Shown piece by piece: positions 1 through 9,620 of a stretch of DNA of 14,047 bases. Source of the stretch: Phoronis ovalis. Its lineage: Eukaryota; Phoronida; Phoronidae. Positions within the stretch are counted from its first letter, which is position 1, and every line of letters begins with the position of its first letter. Under the pieces are notes generated by a model that saw nothing but the letters and a program-made list of their open reading frames with translations, was not told the DNA's origin and ran no database searches. Location: the NCBI GenBank assembly GCA_028565635.1, contig JAOXYB010033652.1, positions 1 to 14,047 of the forward strand. The letters run 5' to 3'. The position numbers were made by a program, and so were the translations under genes.

Positions 1-310
1 TTTTTGCAGAATTTCACTTCGTTAGGGGCTTTTTTGAAAAGTCGTGTTGGAACATGGGTACCCACTTTCATATTGACTCCCCCCCGGAAGTTCAGCCCTG
101 GACGCTAGCAGGCATATTTATATTTTTAGTTCACTGCTGACAGCGTGTCCCGAAATCATGTTTGCTTATACAAAAGGGGTATGTTTTAGCAATCTCTTCT
201 GATAAAGGGGTATGTTTTTTTGTTTTTTTGCAACGAGTAAATGATTTTGACGCCTGGGGTTTCACCCTGTACCATACATTGGTCAAATCCCCCCCCCCCC
301 CATCAGCCAA
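1..310. repeat. Repeat-derived left edge with G4-motif units and C13 run
   Basis: This stretch has the look of decayed dispersed repeat. A GTTAGGGGC motif lies at 21-29. Two copies of AAAGGGGTATGTTTT begin at 173 and 204, 31 bp apart. The same motif, with the same spacing class (30-35 bp) and orientation, recurs near 11969-12044, so both flanks of the main gene seem to carry the same family. GGGTACCC (57-64) and a CCCCCCGG tract near 79 resemble the GC-rich ends of short non-autonomous elements, and a run of 13 C lies at 289-301. No gene is seen. The link between the two flanks is by eye only. Confidence 0.4.
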
Positions 311-654
311 TGAGCAAAAGGGCATTAAACAAAGCCAACATAGTTATATATATCTTCAAGAACTTTTCGTACTCTGATTTTGTGCATATTAACACCTATT
401 AGACGATACGGGCTGTACCCAGACCATGTATGCACTCCGATAATTTTTTTAAAAAAGTATTTCGCTATGCCTTTAAAAGAACTATTTAGTGTAATGCAAC
501 CTTTTCTGACAATGGTGTTTCCGCTAGGTGTCCCATACGTCCCATGTCCGCTCTTTTGTGAAAGGAGATATTTAAAATCTTGTTGCTAAGGAAGTACACT
601 ACCCTAAAAAATCGCATCTAATGTTAAATGAACGAGTTCAAATATTTCCTACAG
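311..654. other. Non-coding stretch, nothing recognised
   Basis: AT-rich sequence with only short chance open frames. Its last bases form a TTTCCTACAG tract that could serve as a splice acceptor for the candidate exon that follows. Confidence 0.4.
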
Positions 655-769
655 GGATCCAGTACTTGCAGAAGTTGGGCACCAGTATTTCAGCTTGTGT
701 GTAGTAGATGAGAGGACGATCGAAACTGTGGATTCAATTCTGAGGTTTGTGCAGAATCTAATATGTTAA
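655..769 (+). CDS. Candidate terminal coding exon of an upstream gene (weak)
   Basis: A pyrimidine-rich acceptor-like tract ending in CAG at 652-654 is followed by a frame open for 37 codons from GAT at 656 to a TAA at 767-769. One base (655) would complete a codon split by the intron. The peptide starts DPVLAEVGHQYFSL and ends ILRFVQNLIC. It is balanced in composition and looks more like protein than the low-complexity frames around it, but I do not recognise a family. No upstream exon lies in the window and no AATAAA follows closely. An open run of this length can arise by chance, so this is a candidate only. It would belong to a different gene from the nucleotidyltransferase-TPR gene. Confidence 0.2.
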
Positions 770-888
770 AGTTGCCAATAGACCACAAAAAACAGTTACA
801 TGTAGAATTGAAAGCCACCTTGACATTTTACTGAGTTCACTTACGAACCCCGAGGAAATTTAGCATGGATTCAAAAATTGCGAATAGA

Positions 889-1170
889 CCCCGGGGTGGG
901 TACTTCACAAAATTTTGGGTACGAGTATGAGCCCAAAGCTTAAAAAACCCGATCCTGTCGACTTGCTTGCAAAAAACGTCTTGATTAAGTTTTTTGTTTG
1001 CTAAAAAACTGATTGATAATTTTATGTCACAGTTTAATTTAGTCAAAATTCAGATCAACTCAGATTATTTATTCAAAAAACAGATCCTCTATCTCTGCTA
1101 ATTTGATTTAGAAAACCCGTCGGGATCCACTAAAGCGGCGGCATATCACTGTATACTGGGTTCCCCCGGG
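889..1170. mobile_element. Possible short non-autonomous element with CCCCGGGG-type ends
   Basis: The left end reads CCCCGGGGTGGGTACTTC (889-906) and the right end CTGGGTTCCCCCGGG (1156-1170). Read inward from each side the outer 8 bases agree almost fully, while the next bases agree poorly. Between them lies an AT-rich interior with AAAAAACCC (943-951) and a small AGTTTTTT/AAAAAACT hairpin around 988-1010. Short elements that begin with a GGGGTGGGTACTT-like end and finish with a C/G-rich mirror are abundant in cnidarian and some other invertebrate genomes, as I recall. It has no coding capacity. Both boundaries and the family are uncertain, because CCCCGGGG is itself palindromic and gives little inverted-repeat information. 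Confidence 0.3.
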
Positions 1171-1921
1171 ATTGATTTGTTTGCTTTCGATTTCGTACCC
1201 ACTATTAGACGCTGTTTTGGGCGAATTAATGTTTTGTATTTTTAACTTAATATTTTATATGCACACATTTCCGTGTTATTACATTGTTTTGTGTCCTTGA
1301 AACTAGGATATATCGAAAGTAATTCATACTAAAACGTTTTTAGCCTTGGATTTTACTTAGTATAATTCTAGTGTTTTTCATGGTGTGAGTCTCGTCGTGA
1401 TTATGTTCTACCTCCGATAACACTGCTGTAATACAATAAGAGAAATCGCAGGATTTATAGATAACCGTCATTTGTGAAAACGTGCTGTTTTTGCATTGAG
1501 TAAAATGTACATTACTATAACTAAAAAAGGTCATGTCAGTGCAAGTTAATGAACAAGACTAAAAATAGACTATCGTGTTATACATACAGTGCACAACAAA
1601 TGCGATGACGCACCACAATGGAATGTTTTCAGTAAATACAGTCCGATGTTAAAAGAATTTAAAATTCTTTACAGAATCAGTGAACTAAAATGGACGATAT
1701 ATATTACTGAAATACTTCCTTATTGCATGTCACAAGAATAAATCTGCAGCATGACTTTGTATACCCATACCACGGATGACACCTTAAAAGTGACGTATTA
1801 AATCGCAGTTTTGTTATTCATGCGAAACTGCTCTAGACGTAGTAATTCATTTTCGCCGAACGAAACAGCTACAGTAAGATTACAGAGAGAAGAGACGGTA
1901 CTTATAAGTTACAAACAAGCC
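1171..1921 (+). other. Upstream region of the main gene (promoter/5' UTR not resolved)
   Basis: This is AT-rich sequence ahead of the first coding exon. No convincing TATA box or initiator can be placed. The reading frame of exon 1 is open upstream to a TAA at 1799-1801 and holds another in-frame ATG at 1820, whose context (T at -3) is poor. CTACAG (1871-1876) and TTACAG (1882-1887) could be splice acceptors, so a non-coding 5' exon further upstream is possible. Transcript data would be needed to place the transcription start. Confidence 0.4.
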
Positions 1922-2057
1922 ATGGCAAATAAACGGAGTTACGAAGAAAGTCAAAATGAAGGCCAGAATATTCCCAAAATTAAGCGACGAGTAGATACTT
2001 CCAGCTGTGGAAAAGTTTTAAATGCCAAAGTTGACAGCATACACTGTGAAGACGAAG
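1922..2057 (+). CDS. First coding exon of the nucleotidyltransferase-TPR gene
   Basis: The exon supplies 45 whole codons plus one base. The chosen start has a strong Kozak context (GCCATGG: G at -3, G at +4), unlike the in-frame ATG at 1820. The donor is GAAG|GTAAGG at 2057/2058. It leaves a single G, which joins AA at 5701-5702 to make GAA (Glu46), so the phase matches exon 2 exactly. The encoded leader starts MANKRSYEES, is polar and charged, and has a basic cluster (PKIKRR, about residues 18-23) that could be a nuclear localisation signal. There is no signal peptide or membrane segment. The open frame runs only a few codons past the donor before a stop at 2075-2077, as expected of intron sequence. 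The exon pairing is inferred from phase and splice-site quality. Confidence 0.72.
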
Positions 2058-2618
2058 GTAAGGCGTTATATATATAATCCCAGGGATACTTGTGTGTGGA
2101 TTTTTGGTTTAACGATCTAAAGACCCCTAAACGTGATAAGCAATATGAGGCTAAACATGTACCCTGTACTATGGTAAGCATGTGCTCGCTAAAGTATAGT
2201 GTTAACTTAGGTCGTTTTCCCATTAGGTGTTGTGGGTAAAAGTTTATGGGTTACAGAAAATCACGTTCAACCCAGATTGATACAATCGTGCTTTTTATTT
2301 CGTTTTTGTAATTCAGCAAAATAATACGTCCCATCATAATATAGTTAATTAAATATTTTAAAAGTGCTAAATTTAAAAATTTGCTATATACCGTATGACC
2401 TAATAGCAAGATTAGCGAACTTTATTTTTTTTTATTATTAGATATATTGATGTTGAACCACCTGTTAGTAATTTCTAGTTGTCTCACGATTTAAGACGGC
2501 ATAAACTAATTATAAGTAAGATACGGGAGTTTTTAATATCACTACTAAATAAGTTTAGTATCTAGACGAGTTATAGAGCAACTGTCAGAGTTATAGACCA
2601 ACGTAAGGGTATATTACG

Positions 2619-2652
2619 TAATTTCTGGTCCGATGCATCGGTCTAGAAATTA
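2619..2652. repeat. 34-bp imperfect palindrome without loop
   Basis: The centre is a perfect CCGATGCATCGG (2630-2641). The arms extend outward as TAATTTCTGG on the left and CTAGAAATTA on the right, with only two of the 17 base pairs mismatched (2627/2644 and 2629/2642). It lies inside the intron and has no obvious role. Confidence 0.6.
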
Positions 2653-2768
2653 ATCAGTAGCATTGGCAGCAAAGATAGAATATGGGCTTGTATAAGAGAG
2701 ATTAGAAAACTTTGGGGTGCAAAAAGATCCTCAACAATGTAACAATAAGATGACGAATGAAAGAAATG

Positions 2769-2793
2769 AATAATAAAAATAATAATAATAATA
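2769..2793. repeat. AAT microsatellite
   Basis: A short, slightly interrupted run of AAT/ATA trinucleotides in the intron, followed by an A-rich tract up to about 2807. Confidence 0.8.
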
Positions 2794-3324
2794 GAAACAA
2801 AAAAAACCTTTTAAATCTGCCCAGTCTAATTCTAGCATCTTTCCTCTGTTCTGCACTTTTTCCAGGGACTGAAATAGAAATTTAACTTCATTCCTCATCA
2901 GTGTGGTGGACGAAAGGCAGGGATATGCCTCTGTATTATCACCTGATTAGTTGGTACCTCACGACTAGAGTTATGTTTTGCCCTATTTAGACAATTTTCC
3001 ATTTAGTGTTCTCAGTAGTGATACTCTATTCGATATACCCGTCTGTGTTATGACGTGTCTAGAAAGTTGCTCCATGCTATTAATTGTTACTTTGTTTACG
3101 CTACCCGCTGTTGCTAAAGAGCGGATTTGAATAACTTTTTGCTGTGAGAATGTATTTTGTGTCTAATTTAGATAACATAACATATTACTTCAAAGAATAA
3201 GACTCAAACACAATTTATGAAATTTTATTTGTTCCTGTTTTGTGTTTTTAATAGGCATATTGTACCAATTCAAGTCAATTAACAGCAGATTTCCCCTTGT
3301 TACGCCCATCCTTTTTTTGTTACT

Positions 3325-5420
3325 TTGTTTCGCAATAACCACTTTAGCATTTGTCTGATCATCTTCATATTCATATTCACAGGCGAAAGTACAGGTCAGG
3401 TATTGACCTCGATAATTTCCAACTTGGCAGACATGTGGCCATGTTTCTTCCCGAGAGGACATGTCACATTGCGTCTTGATTTTGCGTCCATTTCGACACA
3501 GACGAAGCAATCACGTAGACCATAGGTTGATGGGTGTTTTAGGCTATGTGACATTTGAAGTAGTAATTACCAATACTTTGACATTTGTGGTTTTACGAGA
3601 AACATTCTTTGGCTTGCAATAACTGTTTCAGCTTTTATCCAATCCGCTTTTTATTTGGTACATGGTAAACACAGGTCAAGTGCTGGTCGGGTATAAGTTT
3701 GACCTGGATCACTTGCAAGATGGCTGACTAGCGGCCTTGTTTGTTCTCCAGATGTTAAGTAGCAATAACAGCTTCAGTTTTTATCCGATCTGCTTCATAT
3801 TCAACACGGCAAGTAAATGTCAAAGTACCGAACAGGTCTGTCAGGTCTACTTTGACCTGGATTACTTCCAATATGCTGACAGGCGGCCAAGTTTGTTGCC
3901 AATAGGGCATGTAAAGGTGAAGCATTGACTGGACGATTTAGGCTTCTACCTTGAGAAGTAGGCGAAATGATGATATGAATCTTCGACATTTTTGTTGTGC
4001 GAAACACTGTTTTTGGCTGGCTATAACTGGTTCAGTTTTTATCCGATCAGCTTTATATTTGGTACAGGGTACAAGATGCAGGTCAGCTATAATTTTGACC
4101 GGTCACTTTCAAAATGGCCGACTAGTAGCCATGTTTGTTCTCAGGAGAGAACGCCACGTTGCGCTCTTTTCAAGAAAGGCGAAGCGTTGGCTGGACGATT
4201 CGAAGATGGATTTACGAAGGCCATAGGTTGGTAGGCGTATTAGGCTAGGTGACATTTTAAAATGAACTTGAGAAGTGAATCAAATTCCTACGTGAATCTT
4301 CAACATAATATGTTGTGCGTGATACTTTATTTGTCTTGCAATAATTGATTCAATTTTTATTCAATCAGCTTCATATTCGGTACGGGGTGAATAAATGCAA
4401 TCAAAATACAGGTCAGTTATAATCTGACTTTGAACACTTCGGTCTCGCCAGGTTGCGTCCATTTTTAGAAACGAAGCGTTGACTGGATCATTCGAAAACA
4501 GATTAATGAAGGCCAAAGCTTGGCGGTCGTATTAAGCTAGGTGACATTTTAAAATGACCTTGAGAATTGGGTTAATCCCGACATGAATCTTTTTTGTCTC
4601 ACAGTAACTGCTTCAGTATTTTTGGTCAACAACTTGATATACAGTACAGTGTAAATGCTGGTCAAAATACAGGTTGGTTATAATTTTAATGTTGATCACT
4701 TCCAATGTGGACGACTGGACTAAGTGTATGTCACAGTACAGGTCAAGTGTAATTTTGATCCGGATTACTTTCAATATGGCCGACTAGTGACCATATTTCT
4801 TCTTGAGAGGGCAAATCAAAAAGACGAAGCTTTGACTTGATGCTTCAAGATTGGAGTCATGAAGGCCATAGGTTGCCGTTGGTGGGTGTCATTTTATAAT
4901 GACCATGGAAATGGGCCAAATGCATTTTTCATTATGCGTATCACTTGCTTTGTCTTTCACAATAACTCCACTTATTTCATATGTGATGCAATGTAACTAC
5001 AGGTAAAGTACAGGACTAGTATAATGTTAACTTGAATCTATTCTAATATGACCGACTGGTGGCCATGTTAGTTGCCGAGAGGGCATGTCATTGTACGTCA
5101 ATTGCTTTAGACAATTGCTTTCTCTGGACGATTCGAAGGTGATTTAAGAAGGGCATAGGTGGGTAGGTACGTCGTGAGCTAAGCACTAGTTTCTAATGAC
5201 CTTGAACAGTGGGTCAACTGTTGATCCGAACATTCAGTCATCAAAACTATTTCGCCAAGATCTTGAAAACTCTGATAAATAGTGAGATCATGTGCATTCA
5301 GAAGTTAAATAGAAGTCAAAATACAGGTCAATTTTGAGTTTAACATGGCTGATCGTCGGCCATGTTGTACCCTGTTAATAGCTTCAATTTTTATCAGATC
5401 AGTTTCATATTTGGTATGTT
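3325..5420. repeat. Degenerate tandem array of a ~300-bp unit, about 8 copies
   Basis: Three landmarks recur in the same order. The first is a CAATAACTGCTTCAGTTT/ATCCGATCAGCTTCATA-like block, at about 3331, 3616, 3761, 4021, 4338, 4600, 4959 and 5371. The second is a GGTCAG-TATAATTTTGACC then ATGGCCGACTAGTGGCCATG block, for example at 3421, 3717, 3872, 4112, 4778, 5048 and 5345. The third is a GAAGGCCATAGGTTGGTGGG then TAGGTGACATTTTAAAATG block, for example at 3519, 4220, 4511, 4863 and 5151. Spacing varies from about 145 to 410 bp, so copies carry deletions and one (4601-4959) carries an internal duplication of the middle block. Copies are diverged, so the array is old. It fills more than half of the intron. 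I do not know the family. The small open frames inside it translate to recurring FYPIxFIFGT-like peptides, which simply reflect the DNA repeat. Confidence 0.8.
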
Positions 5421-5700
5421 TATAAACATGTTGATTGGAGCAGCAAATGACAAGTCGCTGATGACCTCTTTGCTCATCTTTAGACTATTTTGGAACAAAT
5501 TTAATAATATCAAAAACTCAATGTACATTTTCAAATACATGTGCTTTTTGAGTTTTTCAAGAAAACTGTGTAAAAATAAAATTAGTAAAGTGGTTTTAAG
5601 AGCTTAAACGGTGCCTACGTATTTACTTTGACTACCACTTTATCATAGTTTTAACCAAAATTAGTGTTAATTGTGCATAATGATAATTTTATTGTTACAG

Positions 5701-8700
5701 AAAAGAAACTTGCTGAAGAACTACGAAAATCTAAAAGCATGGACTTAGAGACCGTGGCAGACATATTGAAACAAATTGGACAGATTTATCGCGAAAGAGG
5801 ACTTGCCTGTGATGACATTAAGGAAGCATCACAGTTGTTTGTAAAAGCAGCCTCTCTGTTTAATTCTGCGAAATTGCGAGCAACTACTTCGAGTAAGGCA
5901 ATTAGTAATGCAACAGAACAAAATGAACTTGATTTTTTAAATCTCATTGGCTGCAAATGTGCCAGGACTCCTCTCTTCTTCAATGATGAAGTAAAAGCAG
6001 GGATTGACAGCTTTCGTCGTAAAATCAATAAAAAAACAGAAACGGTATGGCAAGAAACAAACAAGAATTATTCAAAAGATGACAAAGATGAAATTCGGAT
6101 TCCCAAAGAGAAGATTATTATTCAAGTTGTAAAGAAATTAGGTCAAGAGATAGCTGAAAGTATGAAAACAATTATTAGAAACATTTTAGTAAAGTGTTAC
6201 AGTATTCTAGGTTCAGCACCTCAAAAGTTTGCTATAGTCGGCTTGGGCTCACTCGCACGTGAAGAAATAACGCCTTATTCCGATTTGGAATTTATAATTC
6301 TTGTTGAAAATCAAGAGAGTGATAATCAATATTTTTGCAATCTAACTAATCTGTTTCACCTGTTTGTACTGAATCTTGGGGAAACACCATTACCAGCAGT
6401 AGGTATTAAAACATTAAATGATTTCGATTCTGAAAAAGGCAACTGGTATTTTGACTCCGTTACCATTAATGGATTCTGTTTAGATGCTGCAATGCCATGG
6501 GCTTGCAAAACACCTTTAGGGAGACCTGATAGGATTAAAAAGAAAGGTATTGAACTAATACAAACACCGTGCAATATGGCTAAGTATTTAGGAGTAGAGG
6601 TTTCTGTAAAAGAAGGATATCACTTGGCAGAAATGTTAAGAACTTGTACACTTATTGATGGTAGTCATCATCTCTCAGACAAGTTCATTCAGTTATGCGC
6701 GGAGGCAGGAAATAAGTTAAACGTGAAGCAATATGGACTACAAATATTGAAATCTGATGTGAAAGAATATAAAGCAAAATTAACGTTGCATGATCCGAAT
6801 CATGCCAGCGTTTTGTTAAATGTTAAAAAGGAAATTTACCGACTTCCCACTATTATCACGAACGGTTTTAAACTAATCTACAACTTGGGCAGTAGTAACC
6901 CTTGGGATATACTTGATGAAATGAAGGGGCAACACCTAATCTCAGAGAAGGGATATCATAACTTACAGATGGCAGTCACTGTGGCAGTGCTCCTGAGGTT
7001 CATAACGTACACAAGAAATGGTGGACAGAAAGAAGATATCAGCTTTTTACAACAATCCCTAAATCCGAAAGTTTCTCACGAAAGAAATGTGTATTATATT
7101 AACTCTTTGGATCTTATATTTCGATATTACTTTACTGTATTACCTTTAATGAAATGTTTGGATGAACATAACACCATCACTAATAATCTATCTCTTAGCT
7201 CATTTTATGAGAAAAACGAAGGAATACAAGGACATATTTATAATAAAATTCTTAGGTACGACGATGCTTGTAAGAGTTTTAATTCAGCTTTAAAAAGTAC
7301 AACAAATGATAAGGAGAAGGCATATTTTTTAAGTAAAATAGCAGCAGTCTATGACGCACAAGGTGACTATGACAATGCAATGACATATCATCAACAATCA
7401 TTACAGTTGAAGAGACAGATACATGGTGAAGGTGCTCATCCTGATGTCGCCACTTCATTGAATAGTATAGGAGTGGTATACATAAAGCAAAGTGACTATG
7501 ACAATGCACTGACAAATCATCAACAGTCATTACAGATGCGTCGACAGATACATGGTGAAGATGCTCATCCTGATGTCGCCACTTCATTGAGTAATATAGC
7601 AATAGTCTATGGAGAACAAGGTGACTATGACAATGGTATGACACATAATCAACAATCCTTACAGATGCTTCGACAGCTACATGGTGAAGGTGTTCATCCT
7701 GATATCGCCACCTCATTGAATAATATAGCAACAGTATATTCCGTACAAGGTGACTATGACAATGCAATGACATATCATCAACAATCATTACAGATGCGTC
7801 GACAGATATATGGTGAAGGTGCTCATCCTGATGTCTTCTACTCATTGAATAATATAACAACAGTCTATGACGCACAAGGTGACTATGACAATGCTATGAT
7901 AAATCATCAACAATCCTTACAGATGCTTCGACAGATACATGGTGAAGGTGCTCATCCTGATATCGCCACTTCATTACATACTATGGCATTAGTCTATGAC
8001 TCACAAGGTGACTATGACAATGCAATGACATATCATCAGCAATCGTTACAGATGCGTCGACAGATACGTGGTGAAGGTGCTTTTTCTGATGTCGCCAATT
8101 CATTGAATAATATAGCATTAGTCTATAACTCACAACGTGACTATGACAATGCAATGACATATCTTCAACAATCATTACAGATGCTTCGACAGATACATGG
8201 TGAATGTGCTCATCCTCGTATCATCACTTCGTTGACTAATATAGCATGTGTCTATTACGTACAAGGTGACTATGACAATGCAATGACATATCATCAACAA
8301 TCCTTACAGATGCTTCGACAGGTACATGGTGATGGTGCTCGTCCTGATGTCGCCACTTCATTGAATAATATAGCATCAGTCTATGACTCACAAGGTGACT
8401 ATGACAATGCAATGACATATCATCAGCAATCCTTACAGATGAACAGGCAGATACATGGTGAATGTGCTCATCCTGATGTCGCCATTTCATTGAATAACAT
8501 AGCATCAGTCTACAAAGCACAAGGTGACCATGACAATGCAATGACATATTATCAACAATCATTACAGATGCGTCGACAGATACATGGTGAAGGTGGTCAT
8601 CCTGATGTCGCCACTTCATTGACTAACATAGCATCAATCTACAAAGCACAAGGTGACCATGACAATGCAATGACATATCATCAACAATCATTACAGATGA

Positions 8701-9173
8701 GGCAGCAGATATATGGTGAAGGTGCTCATCCTGCTGTCGCCACTTCATTGAGTAATATAGCATTTGTCTATTACGCACAAGGTGACTATGACAATGCAAT
8801 GACATATCATCAACAATCATTACAGATGATTCGACAGATACATGGTGAAGGTGATCGTCCTGATGTCGCCACTTCATTGAATAATATAGGAAGGGTATAC
8901 GTAAAGCAAGGTGACTATGACAATGCAATGACATATCATCAACAATCATTACAGATGCTTCGACAGATACATGGTGAAGGTGCTCATCCTGCTGTCGCCA
9001 ATTCATTGAATAATATAGCATTAGTCCATCTTGCGCAAGGTGACTATTACAATGCATTGACATATTTTCAACAATCATTACTGATGAAGAGCCAGATACA
9101 TGGTGAAGGTGGTCCTTCCCTACATACCACATTTGTGCAACTAATAATCAGAATGTTGCAAGAAATTGTATAA
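5701..9173 (+). CDS. GlnD/DUF294-like nucleotidyltransferase fused to a kinesin-light-chain-type TPR array (exon 2)
   Basis: Joined to exon 1, this gives a predicted protein of 1202 residues; the stop is TAA at 9171-9173. Residues 46-135 are helical. A Pol-beta-type nucleotidyltransferase domain follows: GLGS at 226-229, R232-E-E, then a PYSD block with D240-L-E242 as likely metal ligands, and GFCLDAAMPW from 303 (D307 may be a third acid). TLIDG near 367 fits the post-catalytic LIAGD-like motif of GlnD/DUF294 enzymes. A helical domain with NVKKE (419) and HLISEKGYHNL (457) resembles the GlnD/DUF294 C-terminal part. One degenerate TPR (about 556-595) leads into 14 TPR units of 43 residues (596-1197). 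No membrane segment is evident, so a cytosolic or nuclear site is likely. The family transfers nucleotides, but substrate and partner here are unknown. A sensing or scaffold role, perhaps immune, is inference. The phase of exon 1 fixes the start. Confidence 0.88.
6240..6293 (+). other. Nucleotidyltransferase active-site motif (protein residues 226-243)
   Basis: The segment begins GLGSLAREE and ends PYSDLEF. The Gly-Ser pair, the Arg-x-Glu-like RE(E), and the Ser-Asp-x-acid arrangement match the GSxGRxE...SDxD pattern of GlnD/DUF294 nucleotidyltransferases, with Glu242 in place of the second Asp. Ten residues separate Ser229 from Asp240, which also lies within the looser hG[GS]...[DE]h[DE]h pattern of the wider Pol-beta superfamily. 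The key residues are present, so the domain is not obviously dead. Confidence 0.75.
7350..9155 (+). repeat. 14 exact 129-bp coding repeats (43-residue TPR units)
   Basis: Each unit begins at the Tyr (or final His) of a Y-x-x-Q-G-D-Y-D-N-A motif, and starts fall at 7350 + 129n up to 9027 with no insertion or deletion. The consensus continues with a QQSLQM-type helix, then HGEGAHPDVATSL and NNIAxV into the next unit. This is the kinesin-light-chain TPR pattern, one residue longer than the usual 42. Units 1-13 are very similar in DNA as well as protein, which points to recent expansion or homogenisation. The last unit decays after HGEGG and ends the protein with a short tail. TPR arrays bind peptides or proteins; the partner is unknown. 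Confidence 0.93.
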
Positions 9174-9620
9174 TGGAAACTGGACAAATAAGTTAAAGCA
9201 TGATCAGGATGCTGACTGCATGGTTTTACTTTTAGTTATTGGCCAGTTCCATTTTGTGTTTGAAACGTCGTTGTCTTTTAATTTCAAATATCCATAGTGT
9301 ACACATTATGTATGTTCTACATTGTACTATTATGTTTTATATACCTAATACAAGCCTACTAAATTTACTCTCTTAGTTGCAGTCTTGCAAAAGCATATCC
9401 TCTGCTTTTTAGTGCATTCTTGCATCACTAATGTTAGTTTGGCTTTACTTCCCACAATGGGTTTTGATTCATACATAATATATCCTTACCGCTATAACCT
9501 TAAAACGACATTCTCTGTTCAGTTATTGCAAACAGAACGAAGACTAAAAATATATTTCGAAGAAGCGAATCACCTGTATAATAGTATATATGCCTGTATT
9601 ATATATTTATTTTCACTTTC
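9174..9620 (+). other. Probable 3' UTR, first part
   Basis: AT-rich sequence after the stop codon. Only a variant AATAAG (near 9187) and no canonical AATAAA or ATTAAA is seen before the foldback element, so the 3' UTR probably extends past it. Confidence 0.4.

Larger units (their letters stand above)
2058..5700 (+). other. Intron 1 (GT-AG) of the main gene
   Basis: The donor is GTAAGG at 2058. The acceptor is a TTTTATTGTTACAG tract ending at 5700. The intron splits a codon after its first base. From 2058 to about 3320 it is AT-rich and contains only an AAT microsatellite and a short palindrome. From about 3325 to 5420 it is filled by a decayed tandem array. From 5421 to 5700 nothing is recognised. 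Without this intron, the second exon has no ATG start before codon AAG-CATG at 5739; the frame extends back only to a GTG at 5664, which is not a normal animal start codon. That supports splicing. Confidence 0.7.

Noticed and set aside
3325-4234. Several small plus-strand frames with recurring FYPIxFIFGT-like peptides
   Set aside because: They are translations of the intronic DNA repeat in different frames, with no common start, no shared frame and no splice support.
5664-5700. 5' extension of the long frame from GTG at 5664
   Set aside because: It starts with GTG, lies in a pyrimidine-rich intron end, and has no ATG. The splice acceptor at 5700 and the phase-matched upstream exon explain the frame better.
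7279-9132. Series of long minus-strand open frames across the TPR array with a repeating peptide (motif MIVDDMSLHCHSHLV)
   Set aside because: The repeat length (129 bp) is a multiple of three, so any frame free of stops in one unit stays open over many. These are antisense shadows of the TPR-coding strand.
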